Below, piece after piece: positions 1 through 6,620 of a stretch of DNA of 16,270 nt. Source of the stretch: Caldimicrobium sp964493015 (GTDB lineage Bacteria > Desulfobacterota > Thermodesulfobacteria > Thermodesulfobacteriales > Thermodesulfobacteriaceae). The stretch is from contig CAZBLU010000034.1 of NCBI GenBank assembly GCA_964493015.1, positions 1 to 16,270 of the forward strand, read 5' to 3'. Both the position numbers and the translations under genes were made by a program. The notes under the pieces were generated by a model that saw nothing but the letters and a program-made list of their open reading frames with translations, was not told where the DNA came from and did not search any database. How positions within the stretch are numbered: position 1 is the first letter of the stretch; each line of letters opens with the position of its first letter.

Positions 1-984
1 TCTATATTCTTTTTGTGTGATAATTATAAAAATGATTATTTGTATTATATATCATATTTAGTAATTTCTTTTTATTTGTGTTTTTTGATTTACCTTTTAT
101 ATTTTGTCTTTTTCAAATGTGGCTTAAATTTTTTATGTTTTTTTGAAGCTGGTTTTGGTATACTTGATGATATTTATAAGAAAAATATCTATATAATTCA
201 TTATTCACACTTAACTCCTTCTTTAGTATTAGTTTTTTTTATTTCTATGTTTCTTTTCTTTGTAAATACTAATATAATAAAAAGAACTCTTTTTCTGATA
301 TTGGCTGTTTTAATTTTTCTCAATATTCTTTGGTTGAGAAGAAGGGCAGGTCTTTTGGGTATATTAATCAGTTTTATGTCCCTTTTTTTTATTATGAAAA
401 TTAATTTTAAAAAGATAGCTTCAATTATTTTTTTATTCTTTCTTATTCTGCTACCCTTTCTTTGCATACCAACATTGCGTGAGAAATTTATAATTCGTGA
501 TGATAAAATAGATCTAATTATGAAGGATGTTGAGAGAAAACATTTAGAACAATACTCTTCTATAGGACCAAGACTTTATGAATGGTCAAGGTCTTTTAAA
601 AGAATAGCGGAATCTCCTTTTGTGGGGACTGGTCTTGGTAGAAAGATAGCTAAATTGACTTTTTATAAAGATTCTATTATAGGACACCCACATAATACTT
701 TTATAAGTATAGCTGTACAGTCTGGCCTTCAAACAATAATTTGCTTTTTTATTTTTCTTTTTATTATATCTTACAAAACATTTAAAAATTTAAAATATAT
801 TTTAGAAAGAGAAAAAAAGATTGATTGGTTTTTAATGTGCTCTTTTATGTATTTGATTTCTTACTTTGTGATGGCAAATTTTGCTGGTTTTGAAGAAAAA
901 GCTGGATTTATACCTTTTTGGGTAGTAACTGGAGCATTAGTTGGTTATAATACCTCTCTAAAATTATTAAACAGGCCTCAATAA
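1..984 (+). CDS. O-antigen ligase / Wzy-like polymerase family membrane protein, 5' truncated
   Basis: The reading frame is open from base 1, so the true start lies outside the window; the TTG at 13 is only the first possible start seen. The visible ~327 residues contain several hydrophobic segments typical of an inner-membrane multi-pass protein. A long periplasmic-type loop with many charged residues follows the middle membrane segments. After it comes the signature GTGLGR...GHPHNTFISIAVQSGL (around residues 205-240), which matches the conserved HPHN region of the Wzy_C/WaaL family that polymerises O-units or ligates O-chains to lipid A-core. Ligase and polymerase cannot be separated from the sequence alone. 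The gene is strikingly AT-rich (roughly a quarter G+C by eye) compared with lysA or serS, which suggests acquisition by transfer. It converges on the next gene with 14 nt between stop codons and no obvious terminator hairpin. Confidence 0.8.
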   Translation, partial: SIFFLCDNYKNDYLYYISYLVISFYLCFLIYLLYFVFFKCGLNFLCFFEAGFGILDDIYKKNIYIIHYSHLTPSLVLVFFISMFLFFVNTNIIKRTLFLILAVLIFLNILWLRRRAGLLGILISFMSLFFIMKINFKKIASIIFLFFLILLPFLCIPTLREKFIIRDDKIDLIMKDVERKHLEQYSSIGPRLYEWSRSFKRIAESPFVGTGLGRKIAKLTFYKDSIIGHPHNTFISIAVQSGLQTIICFFIFLFIISYKTFKNLKYILEREKKIDWFLMCSFMYLISYFVMANFAGFEEKAGFIPFWVVTGALVGYNTSLKLLNRPQ

Positions 985-998
985 TTATGGATTATTCT

Positions 999-2486
999 TT
1001 AATCAATAGATTTTAAATATTTATTATGATTATACCAAGTAGAGAGAATAAAAAGCCTTATAAAAAGATTTCTGAATAATTTTTTCTCGGTTTTCTCTTT
1101 CAACATATGATAGACTTTTAAAATTCCTTTTTTATTCCAAAGTTCGCATGAAAAAATTTCATCTCTAACTCTTTCTTTTGCTTTTAAAAGAAAGCTGTAG
1201 GCATCAAAGCCATAAGAATATTTGCCTAACCGATCAGAGTCAAGGTTTAGATGTTTTTTAAGGAGGTCCCGAAGAGGAATTTTGTTTCGGAAATTTTTGC
1301 GGTCAAATAGTAATTTCTCTGGAAGCCTGCTTATGTATTCAGCTATTCTTTTATTATACCAAGGAAAGATAATCTCTGCCCCAAAGACCTCACCAAAATT
1401 TCTGACTTTTCGCATCACCAAATCAAATTCCACATGAGTACCCCATAGATCGGCTTTGAGATCAAAATAATCCCAGTTTTTTCTTTCCTTACTCTCCTTT
1501 TTCCAATAGTTATAAATGGGAGTGACCTTGGAGTAGATTTTCTGGGCATCTCTTAAGGTAAAACCACTTAATCCGATCCATTCAGCCCTTGTTTTGGTAA
1601 AAGATTGTAGGGGGTTGCCTGTGGGAAAACAGTCACTTAAAGGCCTTAAAAAATGAAATAGGGAAAAAAGTTTTTGCCTCTTATACTCAATTGGCCTTGG
1701 CACATGACCAAAATAAACGTCATTGCCACTTCCATCTACTACATAACTGCCTTTAAAGTCTAACTGGGATGCATAAATTGGATAAACAAGAGAAGTTCCA
1801 TCTATACAGGGATGTGAGATTTCTGTAAAATAATATTCGTACAAATTCCATAAACTTTTATCAATACTTTCAGGTAAATAGAGTTTTTGATGCCTGAAAC
1901 CTAATTTTTTAGCAATGGCTTCCGCAATAGAGCTTTCATCCTTTTTATCTCCTGTTGATAAGGTGAGACAAGTAATATTTTCACGTAGATAAGAAGAATG
2001 TAAGGCTAAAACTATGGTATTACTATCTTTCCCTAAACTTTGAAAGAGGTATATTTTCCCTTCGCTTGGGATCCTTTCCTCAATGGTTTCTCGCAACAAT
2101 TTAAGGAGGACTTCTTCTTTGAATTCTCCTTCTTGCCTAAAAGAACTGTGGAAGGGAAATTGATGATGAAAGGAGATAGCGAGATTCTTATTAGTGTAAT
2201 TAAGGCTTGCCCTGTCTCCCAAGCTCAGCACAAAAATTTCTTTATAAATGGTTCTTGGCGTGGGAATGACCCCGCTTAACAAATAAAAGGAGAGGCCTTC
2301 CTCAGAGAGGGTAAGGGGCTTTTCCACATCAGGGCTATCTAATAGTGCTTTCAAGTTGGTGCTATAGAGGATATAATCTCTTTTAGGGGAAAGATATATA
2401 TATAAAGGGCCCTCACTTTCCAGGGGACCCCATAATTCCAAATTAAAATCCTCTGAAAACTCTTTTTTGCTAACAAAACCCTTCAT
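999..2486 (-). CDS. Asparagine-synthetase-like amidotransferase lacking a functional glutaminase domain
   Basis: This 495-residue protein has the ATP-pyrophosphatase half of the AsnB family: a PP-loop-like SLGKDS (residues 150-155; SGGxDS is usual), the DGSGNDVYFG motif (251-260; DGxGDExFGG in AsnB) and the late E-R/PF region at AEIIFPWYN (370-378). The N-terminal ~110 residues resemble only the second half of the class-II glutaminase domain (YSTNLKALL, then LSGVIPTPRTIYKEI). There is no Met-Cys start, so no glutamine-hydrolysing nucleophile. Asparagine synthetases are usually over 500 residues with an intact Cys2 domain. It starts 14 nt after the kinase stop with no clear Shine-Dalgarno. Beside a glycosyltransferase and a sugar kinase it probably amidates a sugar acid or other polysaccharide substituent using free ammonia or a partner. 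Free asparagine synthesis looks less likely. The substrate is unknown. Confidence 0.75.
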   Translation of the reverse strand: MKGFVSKKEFSEDFNLELWGPLESEGPLYIYLSPKRDYILYSTNLKALLDSPDVEKPLTLSEEGLSFYLLSGVIPTPRTIYKEIFVLSLGDRASLNYTNKNLAISFHHQFPFHSSFRQEGEFKEEVLLKLLRETIEERIPSEGKIYLFQSLGKDSNTIVLALHSSYLRENITCLTLSTGDKKDESSIAEAIAKKLGFRHQKLYLPESIDKSLWNLYEYYFTEISHPCIDGTSLVYPIYASQLDFKGSYVVDGSGNDVYFGHVPRPIEYKRQKLFSLFHFLRPLSDCFPTGNPLQSFTKTRAEWIGLSGFTLRDAQKIYSKVTPIYNYWKKESKERKNWDYFDLKADLWGTHVEFDLVMRKVRNFGEVFGAEIIFPWYNKRIAEYISRLPEKLLFDRKNFRNKIPLRDLLKKHLNLDSDRLGKYSYGFDAYSFLLKAKERVRDEIFSCELWNKKGILKVYHMLKEKTEKKLFRNLFIRLFILSTWYNHNKYLKSID

Positions 2487-2500
2487 TTCACTGTGTTCTA

Positions 2501-3310
2501 TTATAGATTAAGTAATAGCTCTCTTATTCCCAATTTCTTGCTTTTTAGGGTATGTCTCTTTATTAGTAAAAATTTGAGTATTATAGCCATATTATAGATA
2601 TACTTCAATTTGAGATTATATTCCTTTACATAGGTATCAAAAAAATATTTCCAAAACTTCTCCCCATTGGTAGGAAAATATTTATAAAAGGAAAATTTTA
2701 GCTGGCTTAAATCTTTGATTTGATAGTATGTAGAAAAAGAGGGATGATACAAGATGCGAGATACATCGATGAGATATAGAAGGCCCTCCTTTTCATCCCA
2801 ATAAAAATGATTAAGGTAACAGTCCTGATGAAAGATTTTTTCCCTGTGAAGCTTAGCTAAATAGAAGGCTATCTTTTCCATAAAGAGATTTATTTGGATT
2901 AAGTCCTTTTCCTCATAGTCTAATATGGTCTTTCCCTCTAAAGCCTTTGTGCCAAGAAAGGCCTCCTTTTGACTCTTATAGAAAAAGATAGGTATAGAGG
3001 TAGGGAAACCCTTGGACCAGAGAAAGATAATGTTATTCCATTCCCTCTCTGCTTCAGATAAGTTTTCTAAATATTTTTTTATATAAATTTTGCAATTTTT
3101 AAGCTCAAGCCCCCTCACTTGGCGATATCTCTTTTGATGTCTAAAAAAGAGGAAATATCGTTCGTGGAGGGCTTCCCAGTTAGAAACTATAAAAAGAACA
3201 TCTTCCTTTTTAAGGAGATGGCCAAAATCATGGTTAATATAGAGTTCTCCCCCATTTGCAGAGGCAGTATAATTTTCAAAGAAAAAATTTCTTATCATCC
3301 CTTGAGCCAT
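2501..3310 (-). CDS. Lipopolysaccharide core heptose/Kdo kinase-like protein (WaaP/RfaP family)
   Basis: This 269-residue protein has a compact protein-kinase-like fold. A candidate ATP-binding lysine lies in IYIKKYL (residues 75-81), the catalytic loop is HREKIFHQDCYLNHFYWD (155-172, with D163 as catalytic base), and LIDVSR (180-185) stands in for DFG. The H-x-D-x-Y-x-x-H-F pattern is typical of the WaaP/RfaP and KdkA families, which phosphorylate heptose or Kdo of the LPS inner core on the cytoplasmic face. Acceptor specificity cannot be read. Two starts are possible: the ATG at 3310 (16-nt overlap with the glycosyltransferase) or the ATG at 3298 (MIRNFF), which gives a classic 4-nt ATGA stop/start overlap. 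Neither has a well-spaced Shine-Dalgarno, so translational coupling is likely. Gene order GT2, kinase, amidotransferase suggests one operon decorating an envelope glycan. Confidence 0.8.
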   Translation of the reverse strand: MAQGMIRNFFFENYTASANGGELYINHDFGHLLKKEDVLFIVSNWEALHERYFLFFRHQKRYRQVRGLELKNCKIYIKKYLENLSEAEREWNNIIFLWSKGFPTSIPIFFYKSQKEAFLGTKALEGKTILDYEEKDLIQINLFMEKIAFYLAKLHREKIFHQDCYLNHFYWDEKEGLLYLIDVSRILYHPSFSTYYQIKDLSQLKFSFYKYFPTNGEKFWKYFFDTYVKEYNLKLKYIYNMAIILKFLLIKRHTLKSKKLGIRELLLNL

Positions 3311-4197
3311 AGCTTAAAAAGGAAACTTTTACAATATTTTTTTAAAAATTTAAAATTGTATTTTAGATTGGGCCAGTGCCTTAAGGCCTCCTTGTAATTG
3401 GTAAAGGCTTTATCGTGATGGCCTAAGGAGGCATACTTACCCCCAAGTTCTATGAAAGCCTTACTTAAGGCGTAGGGATAAAGGCCTTTAAAGTTCTCTG
3501 GGAGCTTTTCAAACAAAATATTTACCGCCAAAATTATAGATTCTTCATAAAATTTTACTTCCCTTCTTAGGCGCTGGGGATGATCCCTTATGACCCCAAG
3601 AGGCTTTCTTATTACCATAGGAGGATTTAGGGCCATTTGTGTGGCCTTAAAAACCCAGTCCTCCCTAATCTTTAGTTGTGGGGAGTATCTAAAATTTTCA
3701 AATAAGGATTTTTTAAATACATAGAGGGCATCGGCATATTTGCCCTCAAGGAAATCCTTTAAGCGCTTTAGAGGATCATTAGAGGGCTCAGGAAAGACCT
3801 TTTGTTTAAGTCTTTCCCCCTTTTTTACATATACAGAGAGAATATAACTTGGCTTTCCCGTATGCAACGCTTCTAAGATTTCCCTTACAGCTCCTTTAAG
3901 TAAGTAATCGTCAGAGTCCAGAAAGAGAACATACTCTCCTTGACTAAGAGACAAAAGGGTATTTCTTGCCTGAGAGACACCAAGGTTTTCTGGATGTCTT
4001 GCTATGATAAGATTCTTTGCTTTTGTCTTAAGGTCTTCCAAATAATCCCAGGTGCCATCTCTTGAGCCATCGTCAACAACCACGATTTCAAAAGGATCTT
4101 CGGGCTTTTCCTCAAGAAGGCTCTCTAAGGCCTCTCTCAAAAAGGAGAGCCTATTATAAGTGGGAATGAGAATGGAAAGTTTTGGTTTTGTTTCCAN
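3295..4197 (-). CDS. Family 2 glycosyltransferase (GT-A fold), start codon partly in assembly gap
   Basis: Reading upstream of the first visible TTG (4140) shows the frame stays open to the gap and encodes ETKPKLSILIPTYNRLSFL, the canonical GT2 N-terminus. The codon just before E is nTG with its first base masked at 4197, so an ATG/GTG start there would give a complete ~300-residue protein. GT2 nucleotide-sugar motifs follow: VVVDDGS (D42, D43) and LFLDSDD (residues 92-97 in this numbering), the latter binding the metal and sugar nucleotide. The C-terminal segment contains one TPR-like helix pair (LGGKYASLGHHDKAFTNY). It transfers a sugar from an NDP donor to a growing envelope glycan in the cytoplasm; donor and acceptor are not predictable. 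It heads the run that continues into the WaaP-like kinase with a stop/start overlap. Confidence 0.85.
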   Translation of the reverse strand, partial: XETKPKLSILIPTYNRLSFLREALESLLEEKPEDPFEIVVVDDGSRDGTWDYLEDLKTKAKNLIIARHPENLGVSQARNTLLSLSQGEYVLFLDSDDYLLKGAVREILEALHTGKPSYILSVYVKKGERLKQKVFPEPSNDPLKRLKDFLEGKYADALYVFKKSLFENFRYSPQLKIREDWVFKATQMALNPPMVIRKPLGVIRDHPQRLRREVKFYEESIILAVNILFEKLPENFKGLYPYALSKAFIELGGKYASLGHHDKAFTNYKEALRHWPNLKYNFKFLKKYCKSFLFKLWLKG

Positions 4198-4296
4198 NNN
4201 NNNNNNNNNNNNNNNNNNNNNNNNNNNNNNNNNNNNNNNNNNNNNNNNNNNNNNNNNNNNNNNNNNNNNNNNNNNNNNNNNNNNNNNNNNNNNNNN
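4197..4296. other. Assembly gap (100 N)
   Basis: Exactly 100 consecutive N, the conventional length for a scaffold gap of unknown size. The reading frame that seems to cross it (4355 down to 4137) joins two unrelated frames and is an artefact. The left side is the frame of a GT2 glycosyltransferase start and the right side is the start of a different gene. One or more complete genes may be missing here. Confidence 0.98.
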
Positions 4297-4355
4297 TAAT
4301 TCACTCCTTCCTTAAGCCACTTTAGGCGCCATTTCCAAGCCTTCTTAGATAACAC
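4297..4355 (-). CDS. N-terminal fragment of an unidentified gene interrupted by the assembly gap
   Basis: A GTG at 4355 is preceded by AAGGAG (CTCCTT on the plus strand, 4363-4368) with 7-nt spacing, a strong translation start. Only 19 complete codons (MLSKKAWKWRLKWLKEGVN) are visible before the N run. The stretch is basic and tryptophan-rich and does not identify a family. It lies 41 nt downstream of the mqnE stop on the same strand, so it could be cotranscribed with mqnE. It could also belong to the polysaccharide cluster on the other side of the gap. Confidence 0.6.
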
Positions 4356-4362
4356 TATATAT

Positions 4363-4368
4363 CTCCTT
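4363..4368 (-). promoter_or_regulatory. Ribosome binding site of the gap-truncated gene
   Basis: AAGGAG on the minus strand lies 7 nt before a GTG. It is one of the best Shine-Dalgarno matches in the window, and it is the main evidence that the short fragment next to the gap is a real gene start. Confidence 0.65.
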
Positions 4369-4396
4369 CAAAAAGTTTCACAAGGACCAAAGGTTC

Positions 4397-5395
4397 TTAA
4401 AGTATTATAGGGTTTCCTCCTAACTCTCGCACCAAATGCTCTATTTCCTCAGGAGGAAGCTTTTTAACGGGCTTTCCTTGCATAGCCTCACTGATCTTTT
4501 CCTCTATTACGGTGCCATGAATATGATCAGCCCCCCAAAGTAAGGCTATCTGGGCAAGCCCTACCCCTAAGAAAACCCAGTAAGCCTTAATATGGGGAAA
4601 GTTATCAAGAATTAGGCGAGAGATGGCAACAGTGCGAAGGATCTTTTGGGCAGAGGGAGCTCGTATGTGTGAAAGGGGCGTATTTTCAGGGATAAAAGGA
4701 AGGGGAACAAAGGCCTCAAAACCACCTGTCTCCTCTTGAACCTCCCTTAATTTTAAAAGATGCTCAATAATCTCCTCCTCTTTCTCTATGTGTCCAAAAA
4801 GGAGGGTAGCGTTACTCTTTAACCCAATTTTATGGGCCCTTTTGGCAATTTCAAGCCAGCGTTCATGAGAAATTTTTGTGGGATATAGCTCTCTTCTTAT
4901 CCGTTCGGAAAAGATTTCTGCTCCCCCGCCAGGGAGACAGTCAAGCCCTGCCTCTTTTAGCTCGGAAAGCACCTCCTCTACTGACTTCTTGGAGATCTTG
5001 CTTAGAAAGTCTATTTCCACACAGGTAAAAGCCCGAATCCTAAGATTGGGCCTCAGGGCTTTAATCTCCCTAATTAACTCAACATAATAACTATAGGGCA
5101 GCTCAGGATTTAACCCACCCACTATGTGTATCTCTCTAAGCTGATCCTCTTCCCTCAGTTTTTCAAGAATATCTTTAATACCTAAGGTATAACCCCCTGG
5201 TTCCTTAGGTTTCTTGTGATAGCCGCAAAATTTACAATTTAAAATGCAAATATTTGTATAGTTTATGTGTCTATTTATCGTATAGTAATAATTTTTCCCG
5301 TGAATCTTTTCCTTAACTTGATGGGCCAGTTGGCCAAGAACATGAAGATCTTCCTTGGTATAAAGCTCTAAAAGTTCCTCTTTTCTATAGGTCAT
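4397..5395 (-). CDS. mqnE: Aminofutalosine synthase (radical SAM), menaquinone biosynthesis
   Basis: This 332-residue radical SAM enzyme carries the cluster-binding motif C50-x3-C54-x2-C57 within NRHINYTNICILNCKFCGY. It also has EIHIVGGLNPELP, AFTCVEIDFL and LPGGGAEIFSERIR, then SNATLLFGHIE, GGFEAFVPLPFIPENTPL, LDNFPHIKAYWVFLG and, near the end, HIHGTVIEEKI. The GTVxEEKI ending and the PENTPL region fit MqnE better than the related cyclase MqnC or CofH. MqnE joins 3-[(1-carboxyvinyl)oxy]benzoate to S-adenosylmethionine to give aminofutalosine in the futalosine route to menaquinone, the usual quinone of anaerobic respiration. No other mqn gene is in the window. The ATG at 5395 has no Shine-Dalgarno, and an in-frame stop lies a few codons upstream, so the start is constrained. 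A weak promoter sits immediately before it. Confidence 0.88.
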   Translation of the reverse strand: MTYRKEELLELYTKEDLHVLGQLAHQVKEKIHGKNYYYTINRHINYTNICILNCKFCGYHKKPKEPGGYTLGIKDILEKLREEDQLREIHIVGGLNPELPYSYYVELIREIKALRPNLRIRAFTCVEIDFLSKISKKSVEEVLSELKEAGLDCLPGGGAEIFSERIRRELYPTKISHERWLEIAKRAHKIGLKSNATLLFGHIEKEEEIIEHLLKLREVQEETGGFEAFVPLPFIPENTPLSHIRAPSAQKILRTVAISRLILDNFPHIKAYWVFLGVGLAQIALLWGADHIHGTVIEEKISEAMQGKPVKKLPPEEIEHLVRELGGNPIIL

Positions 5396-5401
5396 GTGTA
5401 A

Positions 5402-5429
5402 AATTTAATAGTTCTCAGAAAAATTACAA
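5402..5429 (-). promoter_or_regulatory. Weak candidate promoter of mqnE
   Basis: On the minus strand TTGTAA (5424-5429) and TAAATT (5402-5407) are separated by 16 nt. Each matches the sigma70 consensus at four of six positions. The -10 box ends 6 nt before the mqnE ATG, so transcription would start at about the start codon, in line with the missing Shine-Dalgarno. Confidence 0.4.
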
Positions 5430-5537
5430 CACTAAAACTCTCGCTCTTAAACTTTTGTCTCTCTTGCCTTCATTTCAAGGTTTAGGACCATAAATATATT
5501 TAGAAGCTCACTTCTGCCCTGGTTTCCCTACCTTTAC

Positions 5538-5565
5538 TTGACAAAACACAGAAAAGCATTATAAA
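5538..5565 (+). promoter_or_regulatory. Sigma70-type promoter of the transporter-lysA-queA-nuclease cluster
   Basis: A perfect TTGACA (5538-5543) is followed after 16 nt by TATAAA (5560-5565). The predicted transcript would start near 5572, giving a leader of about 35 nt that includes the AAAAAGG Shine-Dalgarno (5591-5597) before the ATG at 5607. The surrounding 5396-5606 intergenic stretch separates the divergent mqnE and transporter genes, and no other element was recognised in it. Confidence 0.7.
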
Positions 5566-5606
5566 ATTGATTAATAATTAAATTTTGTTCAAAAAGGTAT
5601 CTTGCC

Positions 5607-6581
5607 ATGTGGAAGGTCCTTGGGTATATCACCAAGAATTTGGTCTTTTTTATCCCTTTGAGTATGCTTCTTGGGTTTCTCTCAGGCTATTTTTGGGATC
5701 TCCAGTTCTTAAAAAATTTAGTGCTCTTTTTTACCTTTGTGATGATCTATCCTATGATGATCAATCTCAAGTTTAAGAAGATCCTTGAAGGGGGAGACAC
5801 AGCAACCTTACTTACTGCCCAGGCCATAAATTTTCTCATAATACCCTTTTTGGCCTATGGGATTGGGCGCTTCTTTTTTGGTGATAACTATTATTTAACT
5901 CTCGGGCTACTTATGGCAGGTCTTGTGCCAACAAGTGGGATGACCATTTCTTGGACAGGTTTTGCCAAGGGTAATGTGGAGGCTGCAGTTAAGATGACGG
6001 TTATTGGCCTCATTTTGGGCTCAATTGCCACTCCCCTCTATGTTCAAGCCCTCATGTCAGCCCATTTAAAGGTGGATGTATGGTATATTTTTAAACAGAT
6101 TATCTTTGTGGTCTTCTTACCTATGATAGCAGGCTATTTTACTCAGAAATATCTTCTCAAGAGATATGGGCCTCAATATATGCAGAAAACTATTGCCCCA
6201 AGGCTCTCAGCTATTTCTACCATTGGTGTCTTAGGCATAGTCTTTATTGCCATGGCTCTTAAGGCCAAGGAAATTGCAAGCCAACTTTCGCTGATTGCTT
6301 ATATTTTTCTGCCCCTTCTTGCTCTCTATTTCAGCAATTTTCTACTGGCCACCATTGTAGGGAAGCTCTTTTTCAAGAGGGGAGATGCCATAGCCCTGGT
6401 TTATGGCACGGTGATGAGAAATCTCTCCATTTGTTTGGCCATTGCTATGATGACCTTTGGCAAGACCAATTCAGAGGTAGCCTTAGTTATAGCTCTTGCT
6501 TTTATTATACAGGTCCAGGTAGCTGCTTGGTATGTGCGTTTTTCTAATAGGATTTTTGGACCCCCTGAAAAAACAGCTTAA
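5607..6581 (+). CDS. BASS/ACR3-superfamily membrane transporter
   Basis: This 324-residue, highly hydrophobic protein has about nine to ten membrane segments and the BASS fold hallmarks. VPTSGMTISWTGFAKGN (107-123) aligns with the first unwound crossover motif of ACR3/bile-acid-sodium symporters, and YGTVMRNLSICLAIAM (266-281) with the second. ACR3 arsenite exporters carry P-C-T-A-M at the first site and RNFE at the second. Here the cysteine is threonine (T109) and the glutamate is serine, so arsenite export should not be assumed. Members of this superfamily move organic anions such as pyruvate or ketopantoate, usually with sodium. The start ATG has AAAAAGG nine nt upstream. It is first in a probable operon with lysA (39 nt downstream) and has its own strong promoter. 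The substrate is unknown. Confidence 0.75.
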   Translation: MWKVLGYITKNLVFFIPLSMLLGFLSGYFWDLQFLKNLVLFFTFVMIYPMMINLKFKKILEGGDTATLLTAQAINFLIIPFLAYGIGRFFFGDNYYLTLGLLMAGLVPTSGMTISWTGFAKGNVEAAVKMTVIGLILGSIATPLYVQALMSAHLKVDVWYIFKQIIFVVFLPMIAGYFTQKYLLKRYGPQYMQKTIAPRLSAISTIGVLGIVFIAMALKAKEIASQLSLIAYIFLPLLALYFSNFLLATIVGKLFFKRGDAIALVYGTVMRNLSICLAIAMMTFGKTNSEVALVIALAFIIQVQVAAWYVRFSNRIFGPPEKTA

Positions 6582-6620
6582 GCCCTTGCCTTCTCCTAAT
6601 TTCAGGCTATACTTAGGCCT

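Noticed and set aside
201..467. Open frame of 88 codons antisense to the O-antigen ligase gene
   Set aside because: Low-complexity Lys/Ile/Arg product opposite an AT-rich membrane protein, as expected for a shadow of hydrophobic codons.
999..2486. Lasso-peptide or other RiPP cyclase (asparagine-synthetase-like)
   Set aside because: No precursor peptide, PqqD-like recognition protein or transglutaminase-like leader peptidase is nearby. The neighbours are a GT2 enzyme, a WaaP-like kinase and an O-antigen ligase-type protein, which point to polysaccharide modification.
5585..5776. 63-codon plus-strand frame overlapping the transporter start
   Set aside because: The transporter frame (ATG at 5607 with AAAAAGG upstream) has full family motifs; the other frame has none.
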